A stretch of DNA of 64,000 nt from Fomitopsis serialis (GCF_022376445.1 NW_025955002.1:62001-126000), one strand, 5' to 3'; shown: positions 1-12,589, numbered from the stretch's first letter. The notes: generated by a model not told the origin, from the sequence alone. A program made the numbers and translations.

Positions 1-799
1 CGTCAGTGAAAAGGCAGCAAACATGAACGTCAGTCCTCTTACCTCGCGCAGGATGTTAAGCAGGTACGCGTGAGACTGGCCCACCGCAATTTTCTTCACG
101 GCGAAATGACCTGCCTCCGTAATCAATCACGGGAAAGACAGCCATGTTTGCAGGAACGTACCAAGCGGATTTCCGTCCAGCATGTGCTGTTGGATGTCGA
201 GCACCTACGTTTGCCCTTGATCATGGATAGAGAGGAGATGAGAGACGCACCTGACAAAGGAACACAGAACCGTTCGCACCCATGCCGAGCCTGCCCTCCT
301 CCTTGAAGAACGCCTTAAAGTAACCCTCCGCCATGTTGTCCGCGCCAAACGCGCCCAAGCCTGCACTCCCACTCCCGGCCCCGCCCCCGCTTGGGATGGT
401 CCTCGTCGACCGCCCACTTGCCGGACGTGACGCCGTGTCATTCGCAATCTGCAGGAGCTGGAAGTAGTTCGCCGCCCGACTGCGCGGCTGGGCGTGTGAG
501 AGGTCGTCACTTGCGTCCAGATCAAGCTCGCTACCCATGTCACTCATATCATCGTGCTGCTCCGGATGGAGTTCTGTGGGTAGGGCGCGATGACAGAACG
601 GACAGTGGTTACCTGCGTGGCGGTGGACGAGGCCGGAGTTGGCGTCCCTGGGGTGCTTCCGGATGGAGAGAGCGTGCGAGGTAGGATTATACAATACGAC
701 TTGGTTTGGTAGGTGTAGGATGGGTCGCCATTCGGGGTCGAATGAGGCGAGGGCGACGAGCGCTGTCACAGGGGAGGGTGGCTGGCTTTCCTCGTACAT
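1..799 (-). CDS. IKS1: IKS1-like serine/threonine kinase, 5' part (runs off left edge)
   Basis: Three 5' exons are visible at 251..799, 162..204 and 43..110 on the minus strand; the rest of the gene lies left of the window. The N-terminal region has a CPFCHR motif near residue 69 and then an acidic, serine-rich linker. The kinase glycine loop follows as GRLGMGANGSVFLCQ at the end of exon 1. After the introns are removed the chain continues with HMLDGNPLGHFAVKKIAVG, which carries the ATP-anchoring lysine (VKK). The combination FKAFF-EEGRLG-GA-GSVF followed by VLD--LG-FAVKK is characteristic of fungal Iks1-type kinases, a poorly characterised family. The catalytic loop and DFG motif are outside the window. 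The start is the first Met of the open frame; phases of both introns join without a break. The call is based on family memory and not on a search. Confidence 0.82.
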
Positions 800-1954
800 G
801 CTTCACAGAATTCCCGGTTCGACTTCGGAGTGCTCGCGCGCACGAGTTGTAGTTCAATGACTGGAAGGAAGAGTACTGGCACCTGCAGGTGGACGTGGTG
901 AGCGGAGCGGGGCTGGTCCCCGGTTAACACCGCTCGCCTCGAGGACAGGTCGCGCGTGCTTCGTGCTTTATGGAGTTCGCACAACTATGAGCGGTTTGAA
1001 CGACCTCGTGCCATCGAAGTGAGATGTAAATATGTAAAGTCAAGCCGGTACGCAGCACGACCGGTCAGGATCGCGGTCTGAGGCTAGTAGCTCAAGCGCT
1101 TAGAGGCTGATGTCATCTGCGCCGGCGCGTCAGCCACCTTCGAGGCGGCTCCTGCATCTACACCTCGAAACGGGCGAATCGTGCGTCTAACGTGGCGACA
1201 GCAGCTACGGGACACGATGTTCAATACGTGCGGAGCACATGCAAGCCAGGTGTCGGACAGCTGACGGGAAAACCTGTGTGGAACGTGCTGTCACGGCTTT
1301 GTCAGCAGGAGACAGGTTCTGTCGCCGCGGTCCTCCACCTTGCCTCCACCCACTGTCAAGATGAGTCGAGCGCGCATGCGGTATCGGCCGGTGGCTCGAT
1401 GGACCCCCTCCTCCTTCGAAGTATTACTCGTATTTCAGTTCTGTGTGTACCGGTACGTCCTTCAAGTTGCGTGGTAGTACTGCCTCGTACTCTGATGATA
1501 AACTCGATGCAATTTTACGGGCACCAGCAATGATTAAATAATGAGTACTCGGCGCACTGAATACGCGATGCCGTCGAGCACTGCACCGGTGCTGGGAGCG
1601 CAGGGTGAGATGTCTGATCATTACAACACTGCCTTCCCACTGATCTAGCTTTCTCAAAAGTGTTATGTACTAGTAGCGCGTTCTCCTTGTCCTTCAACTT
1701 GAAGGTGGCTCGGTAGACGGATCCGGGACCAGCCTAGGCTCGGATGTCATCCGTATTGTGGCGAGCCAGAGCGGTGTCTCAGTGAGATCCACGTATCAAG
1801 TGACCACGTCCAGCGCGCCGCCCCCGCGCGCCCCCGACATTGGGCCTCCGCACGAGGCTACAGTGCAGCCATTTCGAGACACTAGGCTCCTCTCCCGTGC
1901 AGGCGCTGACGTCTGCTTGCTTTGCCATCTGACATCGGTCACTGGCGTGTATCT
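800..1954. other. intergenic, no gene supported
   Basis: Short overlapping frames on both strands lack coding character or family resemblance. It should contain the promoter of the leftward kinase. A TATA-like TATAAA occurs near 1953, just upstream of the next, damaged gene. Confidence 0.5.
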
Positions 1955-2657
1955 TATAAACATGATATCCGACTCGGAGTCTCTCATTTCCCCCCTTTCT
2001 GCGCGAGGCTCCTGCTGCGTCTCCCCCGCGGAGCAATGCACCATCTGTTCCGTCCTCCACGGCGTCGTCCACGCTCAGCGTCGCGACTAACAACACGACC
2101 ACGCCGTCAACGCCCGCAAGCACCGTCTCCAAAAGCAGGAGCGTCGGGAGTCCCGACGCTCCGGCTTCTTTAGCCGGTTCACGGGCGGTTTGACTGCGTC
2201 GGCGTCGTTGAGCCTCAGCTCAAGCATGACGTCGCTCTCGCTCGAGACCTGTGTCCACGCCGAGCGCGGCTCCGTCGACGAGCTCGTCCTGCCAGGGACT
2301 CCACTGACTGAGCCCTATAGCGCCTCATTTATGAAGAAGATCAATCAACTAAGTACTGGGTCACACTCGACGACCATCTCACTAGTCTTCGCAAGTCGGC
2401 TGGAAATGACGCAAAAAAGCTTGCACGGTATGTCTCCCTTCTGGGCTTCTATTCATTATGTACTGATATCGTGCCACAGAGTCTTTAGATCTATCCTTGA
2501 CAATGATAGGGCATCACATGGCAATAACCCCGCCGCGATCAACGCTGTTCCCGAAGATGAAGTAGTAGATGAACGGCAGCAACAGGTCAACAAGGCTTTT
2601 GTTTCGTCGACTGAGAGAGATGATGCGCAGCCAAGCCCCAGCGGATCTCCTGCGTAG
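1955..2657 (+). pseudogene. hypothetical protein gene with interrupted frame
   Basis: The last part is convincingly coding. A segment around 2332-2427 reads KYWVTLDDHLTSLRKSAGND and splices (GTATGT at 2428, CACAG ending 2479) to VFRSILDNDRASHG and on to a stop at 2657. This resembles short, acidic, uncharacterised agaricomycete proteins with a KYW-LDEHL-LR core. Upstream, low-complexity Ser/Thr-rich sequence (about 1970-2330) including SVDELVLPGTP also looks coding, but in a different frame. Joining the two needs one extra base near the T run at 2328-2330, and another frame change seems to be present around 2150-2180. No splice pair explains the first break. It is either a decayed gene or a consensus error; function unknown. 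Confidence 0.42.
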
Positions 2658-3791
2658 TAGTCCTCGTTCTACTAGTGCTCTGTGCCACGCGTGTATCCCG
2701 GGCCTGGGCTCAATTGTGGATTTCATTTCACTGTACTCATAGAGCATTATTCGAACTGTTCAATGTAATGTGGGCTGCGTAGACGTGAACCATTACTATG
2801 CGATTGAATACCGATTCGTGATCGTGAATGGGTGCTTGAATACTGCAAGAATGCTGTCTGCGACGCAAGGACCTCACGCTCAACGCATGCATGCAGCTCA
2901 TATCAATGTAATTTGCACGGCGGTACTACGTTAACGCATGTCAAAACCACGCGCACCCCACCTCGTAGGCAGCTGGCACACCACCTGTCTGCCACGTACG
3001 ACTGTCGACACGGTGGGGCCATTTCCTCCTTTTCGTGGCCACCATGTGTCGTCAGCGCGTCTCAGGTGGCAGGTCCATGTATTTCGCGGGCCGCACTCAC
3101 GTGGACTCCATGTGCCAGCCAACTCGAGGTGTAGATGTGGGCCAGCTCACCTCCGGAATCAAGCGGATCGTATTCGTTTCGAAGTCTGCTTGGAGGTTGC
3201 TGCACCGCTGAAGGTGGACTTGGACTGGACCTGAACCAATCAACAGTGTCGAATGAAGGACTTGATAATGATTCGGATATTTACTGGCCGGCCGCAAGAG
3301 TGCACGGTGAACATGAAGGGAGGAAGAAAGAAGTAAAATGATGATTGAGGGGTCGATGTCTGCCTTATATATGCCCAATCGACATGCAGAAGCCGCGGCG
3401 AAGTTCCAAACGAAAGAAACTGTATGCTTGACGGATGCGGAAAGCGTCCTGCCGAAAGAGGAAGGTACACCTAGTGGTGACGTCAGACTAGGTAGGCGAT
3501 GGAGATCTCGGGGAGGCAGGCGAAAGCAACTTGCAATTGAACATACAAGTATGGTCGTAAGCTTATATCACGCGCGATATATTATTGGCTACACAAGTTA
3601 CAATCAGAGGTCGTGAGCCTACAGCAAATGTAGGACACACAAACTCGACATCGTCCATGTATTGTGACCGATTATTGTCAATTCCAAACGTCCCTGTAGA
3701 GTGACTGTGACTGATAGAAGCAGGCTGTCCGACAATAGTACTTATACGCTAGCAAACCAGCGTCCATGCATTGCAACCTCCTGTCTGCTGA
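2658..3791. other. intergenic, no gene supported
   Basis: No frame here shows coding bias or family resemblance on either strand. It lies between the end of the rightward damaged gene and the 3' end of the leftward DUF6534 gene, so it probably holds two 3' ends. Confidence 0.5.
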
Positions 3792-5895
3792 TTAGGGCTC
3801 GAAATCCTCCATGAAGCTCGACCCTGCCAGAGTCGATGGCCGCGAGAAGGCCATTCGCGCCCTGCTCGTTGATACCAACGTATCAGCTGGCAAAAACATC
3901 TAGTAGACAACACACTTGAGAAAACACACCTTCGTAATGGCGCTACTATAGAAGATCTGACCGAACGATCCTCGAGTGCTATGTCGGCGTCGTTCCACGT
4001 ACTAGCTGTTGTTGGAGTCCCGGCGTGTGCAACATGACGCCGAGCATTCCACCTGTGGGAAGGCACAGTATCAAATCCGCTCTAGCGTGGAATTCAGAGA
4101 CGACAGACATAGCGAGAAGAGAATTGACATAGACTGAATGTTCTCCGTTTAGTAGAACTCAACACACGGAAGAAAGCATGTGGGTCCTTACGGGTGCTTG
4201 CCGGCACGTAGAAAATCATGGACCACAATGTCTTGTTCTTGGAGTCGACTAGGAACTGGGAGCAAGACATTAATCAGAGTGTGCCCCGATTCGATCCCAG
4301 ACAGCGATTACTGACGAGAGCAAATGCCAAGACTTGTGCGACACTAGAGCGATGCGGGATTATGCAATGGAGGCGTAAGTTTCCGAGATTTCGTGCTCAC
4401 GACGTGCATATCCCTCGAGTGATGGCATAACCGACCAGTTTGGTCACCATAGTGTCGGAACTCAGATAGACGAGGTGAGCGATAGGGCTTATTCTGATAA
4501 AGATGAGGCAGAACGCTTACTGGTGATGACCCGTCTTTGCGTCCTGCAGGTGATAGCACAACCACACAGTAATATAGATGTCGACGATCGCAGCGCATCC
4601 GGGACGAATGGACCCCGCTAGCTGAGGAAGCATCAGCCGTGCACGCGACTAGAGCATGAAAGGGTATGCGATATCAACCTTGGCTATCGACAATGCCATA
4701 TCGATATCCTTCGCCATGCGGCTGAAAACGAGGAGATGACGAGTCACTTCAAGCCTGTATATCAACAATCTTCCAGACACGCACATCTGTGAGGCACCAA
4801 CTGAAGTAGGCGCATTAGGAATGCGGTGTATGTCCCCAGGTCATTGATATGGTACGCACCTAATCCTGCACCTACAACTGGACATTCACGCCGTTGTCAC
4901 ACGGCGAGCGAAGAAACACGTACCGATGGACACTATCGCCATGATTAACTGCCAAGAGATCGTAATCTCAGACATGTAAGAGTGATTAGCGACCAATACT
5001 GTGACACACCGGGGGTAACATAAAAAGCAGCCAATGCCGGTGGTGGTGTGATCGCTTGAGGACTTCCAGCCGTCAGTGAATACGAGCACATGGATGATAC
5101 ACTGGTGTGTACTCACATCTCCATATAGTGTGCAGATAGCAACTGTAACATGAGACGTCAGCATCCTGTCGCGTGTTGAGGACACACGACCTACCATTGC
5201 ACTATGAATATTGTTGTACACTGGAAGCAAATGTAAGGTGGTATCACATAGCATTCATGAACATCTCACGGAGAGAACAAATTCAACCTAATCATCCATG
5301 AGTCGAACGCCAAGAGTAGGCTAGATTGGTGCACCTACGGGCAGAATTCTGTGCACGCATTTCATTGAGATGATTCCAGTCGTCACGGCAGACACTTGCT
5401 CACCCCGGTAATGTTTCCAGCAGTGCAAATGCGTCACCATGAATCCGAACGAGGAGATCCCACCCGCACTGGCCAGTACCAGCTGCTGAGTAAAGATGCG
5501 GAAGTTGGTGCCAGTCAGTTACTCACAATCATATCCACGATCGTTTTGCCTGTGTCCAAAATCCTGCTCGCATTCATAAGTCGCGGCTCTGAGTACTACA
5601 GTGAATGACACTAACCAGATAAGAGTCACCTGTGGGCCCGTGGTCGGTCATCAACGCACTGGCATGAGCATCAAACATGATACACTCACGATGGTGGTAA
5701 TGTACGTGTGATCAGTCCAACCGTAGTGGGTGATGTAGTACAGAACCTGGCCGCAGGTACAGCCGTACAACCTAAACCCCTTGCTATCGTCAACGTAGTC
5801 GTAGAGCAAGCAAGCTGGACTTACATCAACGAGAAAAACCCCACCAAAAGTATGCAGCCCAGACTGCCGTTGAGCTCCAGCTCCAAGCTGGCCAT
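3792..5895 (-). CDS. DUF6534-type seven-helix membrane protein, 20 exons
   Basis: Manual splicing gives a 328-residue membrane protein. Exons, 5' to 3': 5825..5895, 5690..5771, 5616..5629, 5527..5563, 5404..5468, 5339..5348, 5270..5287, 5195..5220, 5117..5142, 4924..4998, 4860..4871, 4785..4800, 4679..4721, 4521..4621, 4401..4460, 4316..4343, 4192..4255, 4109..4133, 3947..4052, 3792..3899. Every phase closes. The N-terminus is MASLELELNGSLG with a hydrophobic stretch, then LYGCTCGQVLYYITHYGW, WILDTGKT, a helix ending IFIVQC, TIWR, a GAGL turn, a helix around AAIVDIYITVWLCYHL, the TGHHSDTMVTKLV loop and YVNSLLAMWNAR near the end. This order is typical of the agaricomycete DUF6533/6534 family, of unknown function. 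The last exon is uncertain: without the final intron the frame stops at 3749. Confidence 0.78.
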
Positions 5896-7133
5896 CGTCG
5901 TCTGCGAGATGAGGACCCAGGGCTCGAGTCAAGGGATTCCCGTGATAGGCGGCGCGGCCGACGCTTGCACCCTTTCAGGGTATCAGCAGCCTTTTTATAC
6001 GATGAGCAGAGTGATTCAGGTGGTCAAATCTAATCATGAAAGAGAGCCGCAAGTGGTCGACGAAGTCGCACCAGGACACTCCGCGCCATAAGGCATACTC
6101 CCCTACCGGTGATGCAGATCATGACAGAGGATTCCAAACGTGAAAGAGCTTCTATATGATCAAGAGTGTTACACCTGTTGTCGAAGTGAGTGAGACATTT
6201 TCACCAATGTAACCAGGAACATGCCTTTGCATTTGCTCTGCTGGAACGCAAAATCCGACTTAGCTTCGGTGCCCTGTTGCGAGTCTAGTTTTATATCACT
6301 TTCTGAGTTATCATGCGCATGTCTAGTCATTATATCAGCAGAGCGACGTATGCCATCGAACCAACGGATGTAAGACTAACGTCGAGCAACATGAAGATTC
6401 AAGTTCGTACCTACACACGAGGGGGAAGAATGGCCGGGCTGGCAGGTCTCCATCGCGTGGAACCGCGTGTACGCTGATCTATTATGACAGCGTCCTACGA
6501 TGGGAATGATGAGATGTCCAGCTACGGCAGACAAGTAGCTGTACACGTCGAACAGAAAGGGCAGAATAGGGTAAGTCTACGAGCATAAATGACTCACTGC
6601 CGTTCAGAATTCACGAGAGACCACATCTGACAGTTCAAGCGTCACTGGAATGAGCCGCAGCGCAGCACCTCAGCTGGTCCGACGACATTCAAATTGAATT
6701 CCTTGGTAGACTCATCTAAGTCGGTGAATGCGACGATCCGTGATTCTCCACCACGCGAGACTGCTCACCTCACCACTGCTTGTGCGGGTTGAATGACAAT
6801 GCGGCGTTCAGTACAATCATGCACTCGAGCCGCTACATGACATCACTGTTACCGAGTAGCATATAAGTCAAGAGGAATATCGACCAAGCGCATAGTGTTA
6901 TAGCGCAGTGACAGGGATTAGTGGTTTCCGCATGGTTTCCGTCACTGAGCAAGTCGGCAGTTACCGAGGGAAGAGAAGGCACGTCTCCCGTCGTAACGGC
7001 CCTGGTAGTGGTACGGAGGGAAGCATCTTTTGTTGTATTATATTCGACCCACTGCCCAGAATCATACAGGCCCGCTGATCAATCGATCAACCTCTATATT
7101 CGAAGACTCACGTCACGTCGCCGACACACATGG
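5896..7133. other. intergenic, no gene supported
   Basis: This 1.2-kb stretch holds the promoter of the leftward DUF6534 gene and the 3' side of the desaturase gene. Short hydrophobic frames occur near 6480-6600 on the minus strand but they do not chain into a recognisable protein. Confidence 0.45.
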
Positions 7134-9250
7134 CTACTCCACCACTTTGGTCCCGCAATCTTGCTCCTCCGGATTCCAGTGCTCGTCAATCTGCTCGAGC
7201 TCGTTTTTGGCGACGTCCCGGACAGACTGGCCGTACTTGTTCTTGTAGAATACGATCGACTCGTCGTCATCCACGTAGACGCACTGCGTGAACGAGCGAT
7301 ACAGGGCGTAGAATGTGTTCTGGCGTCGCTCCAATGAGACCCGGGCACGTCGGCGTGCCGATGGAAGTATCACTCACAGTTGAGTCGAAGTTATACTGGT
7401 CCTTGAGGACCTTACGAACACACTTAGTGATCTCCGGCTGGTTGTCTTCGCAACGTCAGTATGCGCTCCAAGCCACTACGGGGGATTGTCACTCACAGAA
7501 CGGGGCGTAGGAGAAGAAGTGATGGGCCACATGGTCATGCGAAACCTAGCACGCTATGAGCTGACGTTTACGATACCACTGGCTTCCACTCTCACGTTAT
7601 GCAAGAAGAACCGGCCTGCCCATCCGAGGAGCGGGCGGTCAACGGTAGCTGCGGCCCCGCGCACCCAGGACCATTCATCCTTGCGGTAATGAGGAATAGT
7701 TGGGTCGGAGTGATGGAGGAATGTCAGCATTACTGCAGATTTCACTGCTGTTAGGCGTCAAAGAACTGTGCCCGGAGGGTTCACTCACCGATCCTAATAC
7801 GAGTAAAAATCGTAACATGATGATATCGTACGACCACGTCGAGCATATTAGCACTCACCAGTGATTGCAGAGCTGTCGCAATCTAACGTCAATCCGAGCA
7901 CGACCAGAATCAGAGACAACTGACATACCACGTAGGGGATGAAATAATACATCAAGACTGCCTTTGCACCATATATGTTTGCCAGCCGGTACAATATCCA
8001 AACCATCCCGAGAAGACCGATATCCGAGAGGAAAATGCCTAATCCTGCACAGAGTGTCAATCAACGTGCCAGCGAGGGACACTGAAGTCATACTTTGGTC
8101 GGGTCTGAAGATTGCAGAGTATGGTGACAAGTGATTCGTCCCCTTTGGATATCGCTTCGAACCCATGACATTCGTTCTGACAAGCTCTCGTCAGCTACCG
8201 CTCCCCATCATATCAAGTGTCCTGATATACGTCATGTAAAGCCACCAGCCACTGAAACAAAGCGCATTCAGCATCCCAATTTCATGCTGGTGAAATGGAT
8301 GAGCGAGACGCACGCTCCCTGCATAACAAGCATCCGCGCCACTGTCAAGATGGGCGTCTCATCGAACATCTCCAGGTAGTCGGCCGTGCTGGCCCTCTCC
8401 TTGGGAGGGAGAGGATAATCGTTGCGCTCATATGGCACGTAGTTCTCATCGCGCTCGATGGATGCCACCGTTTTCTAGACAGAAACGAGTTCAACCGCCA
8501 CCGCAGGAACCGAGTATTTCGCATGAAACTCACGTGATGTGCGTTGTGGCTCGCCTTCCAGGCAAAGAATGGAGCCATGATGAACTGCAGAGGCACGATG
8601 GTCAAGCAGCACGACGCATTTGATCTGATAGTGGGCTTACTGCGTGGTAGAAGTACCCGAGTATATCATTGACATATCGATTGTCGAACAATGTTTGGTG
8701 GCCGAGCTAGATTGTATGAACTAATCTTAGTGTAGCATGAGGAGCGAGCACATGTAGCATACCTCATGGGCTTCAGTGCACCGGAGTGAAATGTCAGCAT
8801 GTCCATAGTCTCACAATATACACCGAAGACAGCGACTTACCGATACAGAAGAAGCTCGCGAATGAAAGCCCTTGAAACCACCAGTAGACCAGCCAGAGCG
8901 CGGTCCGGGCAACATGAACATGCCATGCAGCAGACAAGGGCACGAAGCCACCGAAGTCGCTCGCAAGGATGCGCTCGATCGAGAAGCCATAGCAGAATAT
9001 AGCGACGCAGCACGCTACATCCCGGACGCAGTAGTAGATTGAGAGCCTTGGATTCTTTCGTAGTAGGTGCTTCGGCACTGCATCGTGGATCTCCTTGAGG
9101 GTTACGGTCGGGGGCACGAAGGGCTTCGACAGCCTGAAGAGCACAGATGGAGACCCGGCACAAGTGGCAGTTCCGTCAGTGTTGATCAGTAAATACGCCA
9201 CAACGGTCGGAAACACACCGTGCTCTGTACTCAGGGCCGTCTTCGAACAT
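7134..9250 (-). CDS. delta-12 (oleate) fatty acid desaturase, 15 exons
   Basis: The spliced product is 429 residues, the usual length for fungal ER delta-12 desaturases that convert oleoyl to linoleoyl lipids. Exons, 5' to 3': 9219..9250, 8841..9133, 8763..8770, 8641..8706, 8534..8584, 8314..8474, 8231..8251, 8094..8176, 7929..8044, 7859..7872, 7789..7793, 7596..7732, 7497..7545, 7378..7445, 7134..7319. The three histidine boxes are present: AHELGH (first box, with Leu where Cys is common), HNAHH and HVAHH. FVPPTVTLKEIHDAVPKHL near the N-terminus, ERDENYVP after box two and YALYRSFTQC near the end are all family landmarks. Exons of 8, 14 and 5 nt are needed to complete box one and the NHWIVMLTFL segment. 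The start is the first Met giving a short exon in phase with FVPPT. It could be a related bifunctional desaturase. Confidence 0.93.
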
Positions 9251-10801
9251 GCCAGAGGAGATAGAGGGGTAGAGAAGCGGAAGAGAACTTCAGAGGGGCG
9301 TCGTCCCGTGGGTGCTCTCGCGTGGAAGGAAATGGGACGGCTTAAGTACTCGTAGCACGGTCTGACAGAGGACAAGATGATCATGCTTTCAAGACGGACG
9401 CTGTGTGTCTTATGCCCCGTGCCAATGTACTCATGCCTGGGAGCAGCCCATTGATCTCGGATCGGATACAGGCCGAGAATGGCGCTCAAGCTTCGAGGAC
9501 AGGCTTGTGGTGTCAACGTCACGGAGTACTGAGTGAAGGCCGCATGGTTCAATTTCCGCCAGTAGAGGACAGGGGCGTCACCTAGTAAATTATATACCGT
9601 CAGTCGACGGCATTGGGAGTGTTACAACATGCACTTACGATCGTCTACAAGGAGCTAGGTCGGGCAATGCAGGCAGAGTTTAGCGTCACTTTTGGTGGTC
9701 GAGTTAGAGACATCACCGAAGACTTCCCCGAATCTGAACCTTCATTTAATCGACCTGCCTAGTGCACCACCTACGTTCGGGACAATTGCCCCCGTGCGAT
9801 TCGCTACGCTCCGAGGTTCTCATCGCTTCTACCCGTTAACGTTAACGCGTGAGTTATGAATGAATGGAACGCCCGATCATGCTGCGTTTGGCAAAGCCTA
9901 TCAGCTCTGAAAAGGAGGCACAGACATCGGCGTGAGAGTCCAGAGAGCGGATCCAATGGCAGATCCATCCTGCACGTCGAAGTGGTCAGAGACGATACGA
10001 CTGTGAGAGGAGGAACGACGGACATGAAGCTTCCAAGGTGAACGTGCCCGGCTAAGCGCCGTAATACTTCCCATATAGACCATGTGAGAGATCCATAGAC
10101 ACAGAAAAAACTAGCCCTGCCGAGACATCGTGAGCTCAACGAGTAGCCGAACAACTGGGTAAACCAGGAATGTTGGGACGTGAGTAGTCCTCCGACAAAG
10201 CTACGATCCGTTCTTCGGGTAAAGTTCAGTCGAATCGCCGTTAACTAATCTTACAGGAGACTGATTCCCTCTAGGCAATCCGTTAGCCTAGGTGCATGGC
10301 GTGACAGCGTACTTAGCTTCAACCCACTGTCATTGACGATTCATTATGGCAGGGATCAGGAACACCCGACAAGCGATTCATATACATCCTCGAGGCTTCT
10401 AGGCCTCATGCCTTACGTCTGCAAATGAATCTACAGTCATGGAAGATTGTGTCGATGCGTGTGCATGGCTGGAAAATGGTTATCAATGAACGCACCTGAC
10501 CGTCATGTCGTCCGAATCATCCTTGCGACCCCGTCGTAAGGTTTTCTGCACAGAAGTGGTGCTCATGTTGTACTCAAGAGCAGCTGGCACACTCATGATG
10601 GGGCCACAGTATGGCACTCTTCATGACAGCTTCAGGTAGCAAAGTTGTAGCAAAGCCACCAAAGCTAAGCCTAGGGTCACGATCATCGTCAAGTCACGAC
10701 TGGCGTCTAGCATTCTTACATGGGCTTCCCTCCAGGCAAGTGGTGACAGAAATACAGCGACGGGTAGCTTGTACATCGTGCAGGTTGTGTCACTTGCAAG
10801 A
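9251..10801. other. intergenic, no gene supported
   Basis: Left part is the upstream region of the desaturase. The remainder up to the transposable element has only short random frames on both strands. Confidence 0.5.
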
Positions 10802-11814
10802 CACCGGGGGCAAGACGCGTTGACCGGAGTTCGAACATTATACGGACATCTTCCGACTTATGACATATTTTCCCTCGAGGTCATTCCTCAGGACATCGCA
10901 CGACCATGCCATGTTTCTTTAAGATGTTCGGAGAAAGGAACATCGCATGGACAGCACTTCTGCATCAGCAAATGTGCGCGGGTTCTGAGGGCGCCTGAGG
11001 GATCTGAGGCGTCTGATCCGGTGCCTGAGAGCTCTATCGCATCTGAAGCAATCGGGCGTCTATGGCCGCGCCGTTCGTCGCTCTCCGTCTGCTCATTCCG
11101 TGCTCGTTCTCTCAGGGCGACGCAGTCCACTCAGACCCGTCAGACCCGTCAGACCCTCCGGGCGCGACCTCAAGCCACCCGCAGCGAATCTCCCCAAGTC
11201 CACTAGGCGCCTGCCCTAAACTGCGCCACGCTGGCACCTCGCCACGTCATGGTTCCCTCGCCTCTCTGTCGTGTTACTCGCCTTTCAAGTTCCCCACCTC
11301 TCGACTTGGTGCGCTGCGCTGTTCGTCGCTGACACGCAGCGGCTGCAGAAGCCTGTCGCGACGCGCGAGGCGTCCGGAAGGGTGCACAAGCGCCGGCTTG
11401 CCCGTAGCCACGATGTGCGGCTACGATGCACAGCGAGCGGACACCATCGCGAGGGCCGCGCCTCCCACCTCCACCATGCCTCGCTCGCCTCCCTTCTCAC
11501 TGCCTCTCCACTCTTTAACATCTACAACCCTCGGGCAGCCCGCGGAATCGCAGTGCATCGGCCTAATGCATGCAGATGAGCAGAACATCGCGGGGAGAGG
11601 CCGCGTCATTGTGACGTGGCCCGGCCAGCGCGAACCCCGCGATCCAGATTTTATGCCCAACAGTGTCGCGCGTCGGGTGGACAGCGCTCGGAGGAAGCAA
11701 AGCTGAGACAGAATAAGTAAGTTTCCTTTCCACTCACTCTCCCGTGTTGCCCTGTCATTCATGTACTGTTACCTGTCGCCCGCTGCCGGCTCATACGCAT
11801 CAGAAGTGTTCCGA

Positions 11815-12570
11815 GGACGTGACGACCCCGCGCAAGAGCGGGTTCGTCACCTCGTGCTCTATGCCCGCCGCCACGTCACCGCCTTCCACCATCGCGCCAC
11901 CCCGCCCTCTATGCCTTGCAGACGCACCAAACACATGCCGAACACAAGACGACCCCGCATCACAGCGGGGGCGTCCATTCGCATCGTACCGCCCTCCCCA
12001 CCACCGCATCTCTCTCCCTGCTTACTACCGCCCTCCCTAGCACGTCACGCGTCTCGCACGCATCACAAGCGTGTCGCGGTCTTGGCACAAATGACGGGCG
12101 ACCCGCAGAAGAGCGGGGCCGTCCGATTCTGTCCGTTTGCCACCGCCTTCCCAATCTGCCCCTGCTGTCCCAGCGTCCCAGGCATCCTGGCGCGACAACG
12201 GGACATCTGGTCGTAGATTCGGGCCCTCCCCGCCACGTCACTGCCTTCTCGCCATGCCTCAGCCCTCCTACCTCGCCGCCCCGTGCTCTGCAGCTCTCGG
12301 ACGCGTGAAGCGCATGCCGAGCACGTAGCACGTACCCATGACGACCCCGCGGAAGAGCGGGGTTGTCTATTCATGGCTGCCGCCTTCCCACTCCTCCCCT
12401 GCCGTCCTACAATCTCCCGGGCGCGTGCGATGCACGCCGAGGACCTACCGCACACGCCAGGCGACCCTGCACAATAACAGAACGTCTAGTCGCGAGCTTG
12501 GGCCCTCCGCGCCACGCCACCGCCTTCTCGCCCTGCCACAGCCCTGCTACATCGCCGCGCCACCCTCTAC
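11815..12570. repeat. degenerate GC-rich tandem repeats with hairpins inside the element
   Basis: A hairpin-forming block recurs near 11820, 11945, 12098, 12338 and, more decayed, 12460. A typical copy has a GACGA / TCGTC outer stem and a CCCGC / GCGGG inner stem around a short purine loop. A longer module starting GGGCCCTCC is found at 12221 and again at 12500, about 279 bp apart, with some 60 bp of good similarity. These are repeats internal to the mobile element, not coding. Confidence 0.6.
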
Positions 12571-12589
12571 CATGCGGCCGGCGAGCGTG

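Noticed and set aside
3749..3946. Extending the DUF6534 frame to the stop at 3749
   Set aside because: The extra residues are Arg/Trp-rich and unlike the family; a 47-nt intron (3900..3946) leading to a short polar tail is preferred, though not proven.
5401..5412. Apparent frameshift at a GGGG run in the DUF6534 gene
   Set aside because: A 10-nt exon at 5339-5348 with consensus splice sites on both sides restores the phase and the family length without any missing base.
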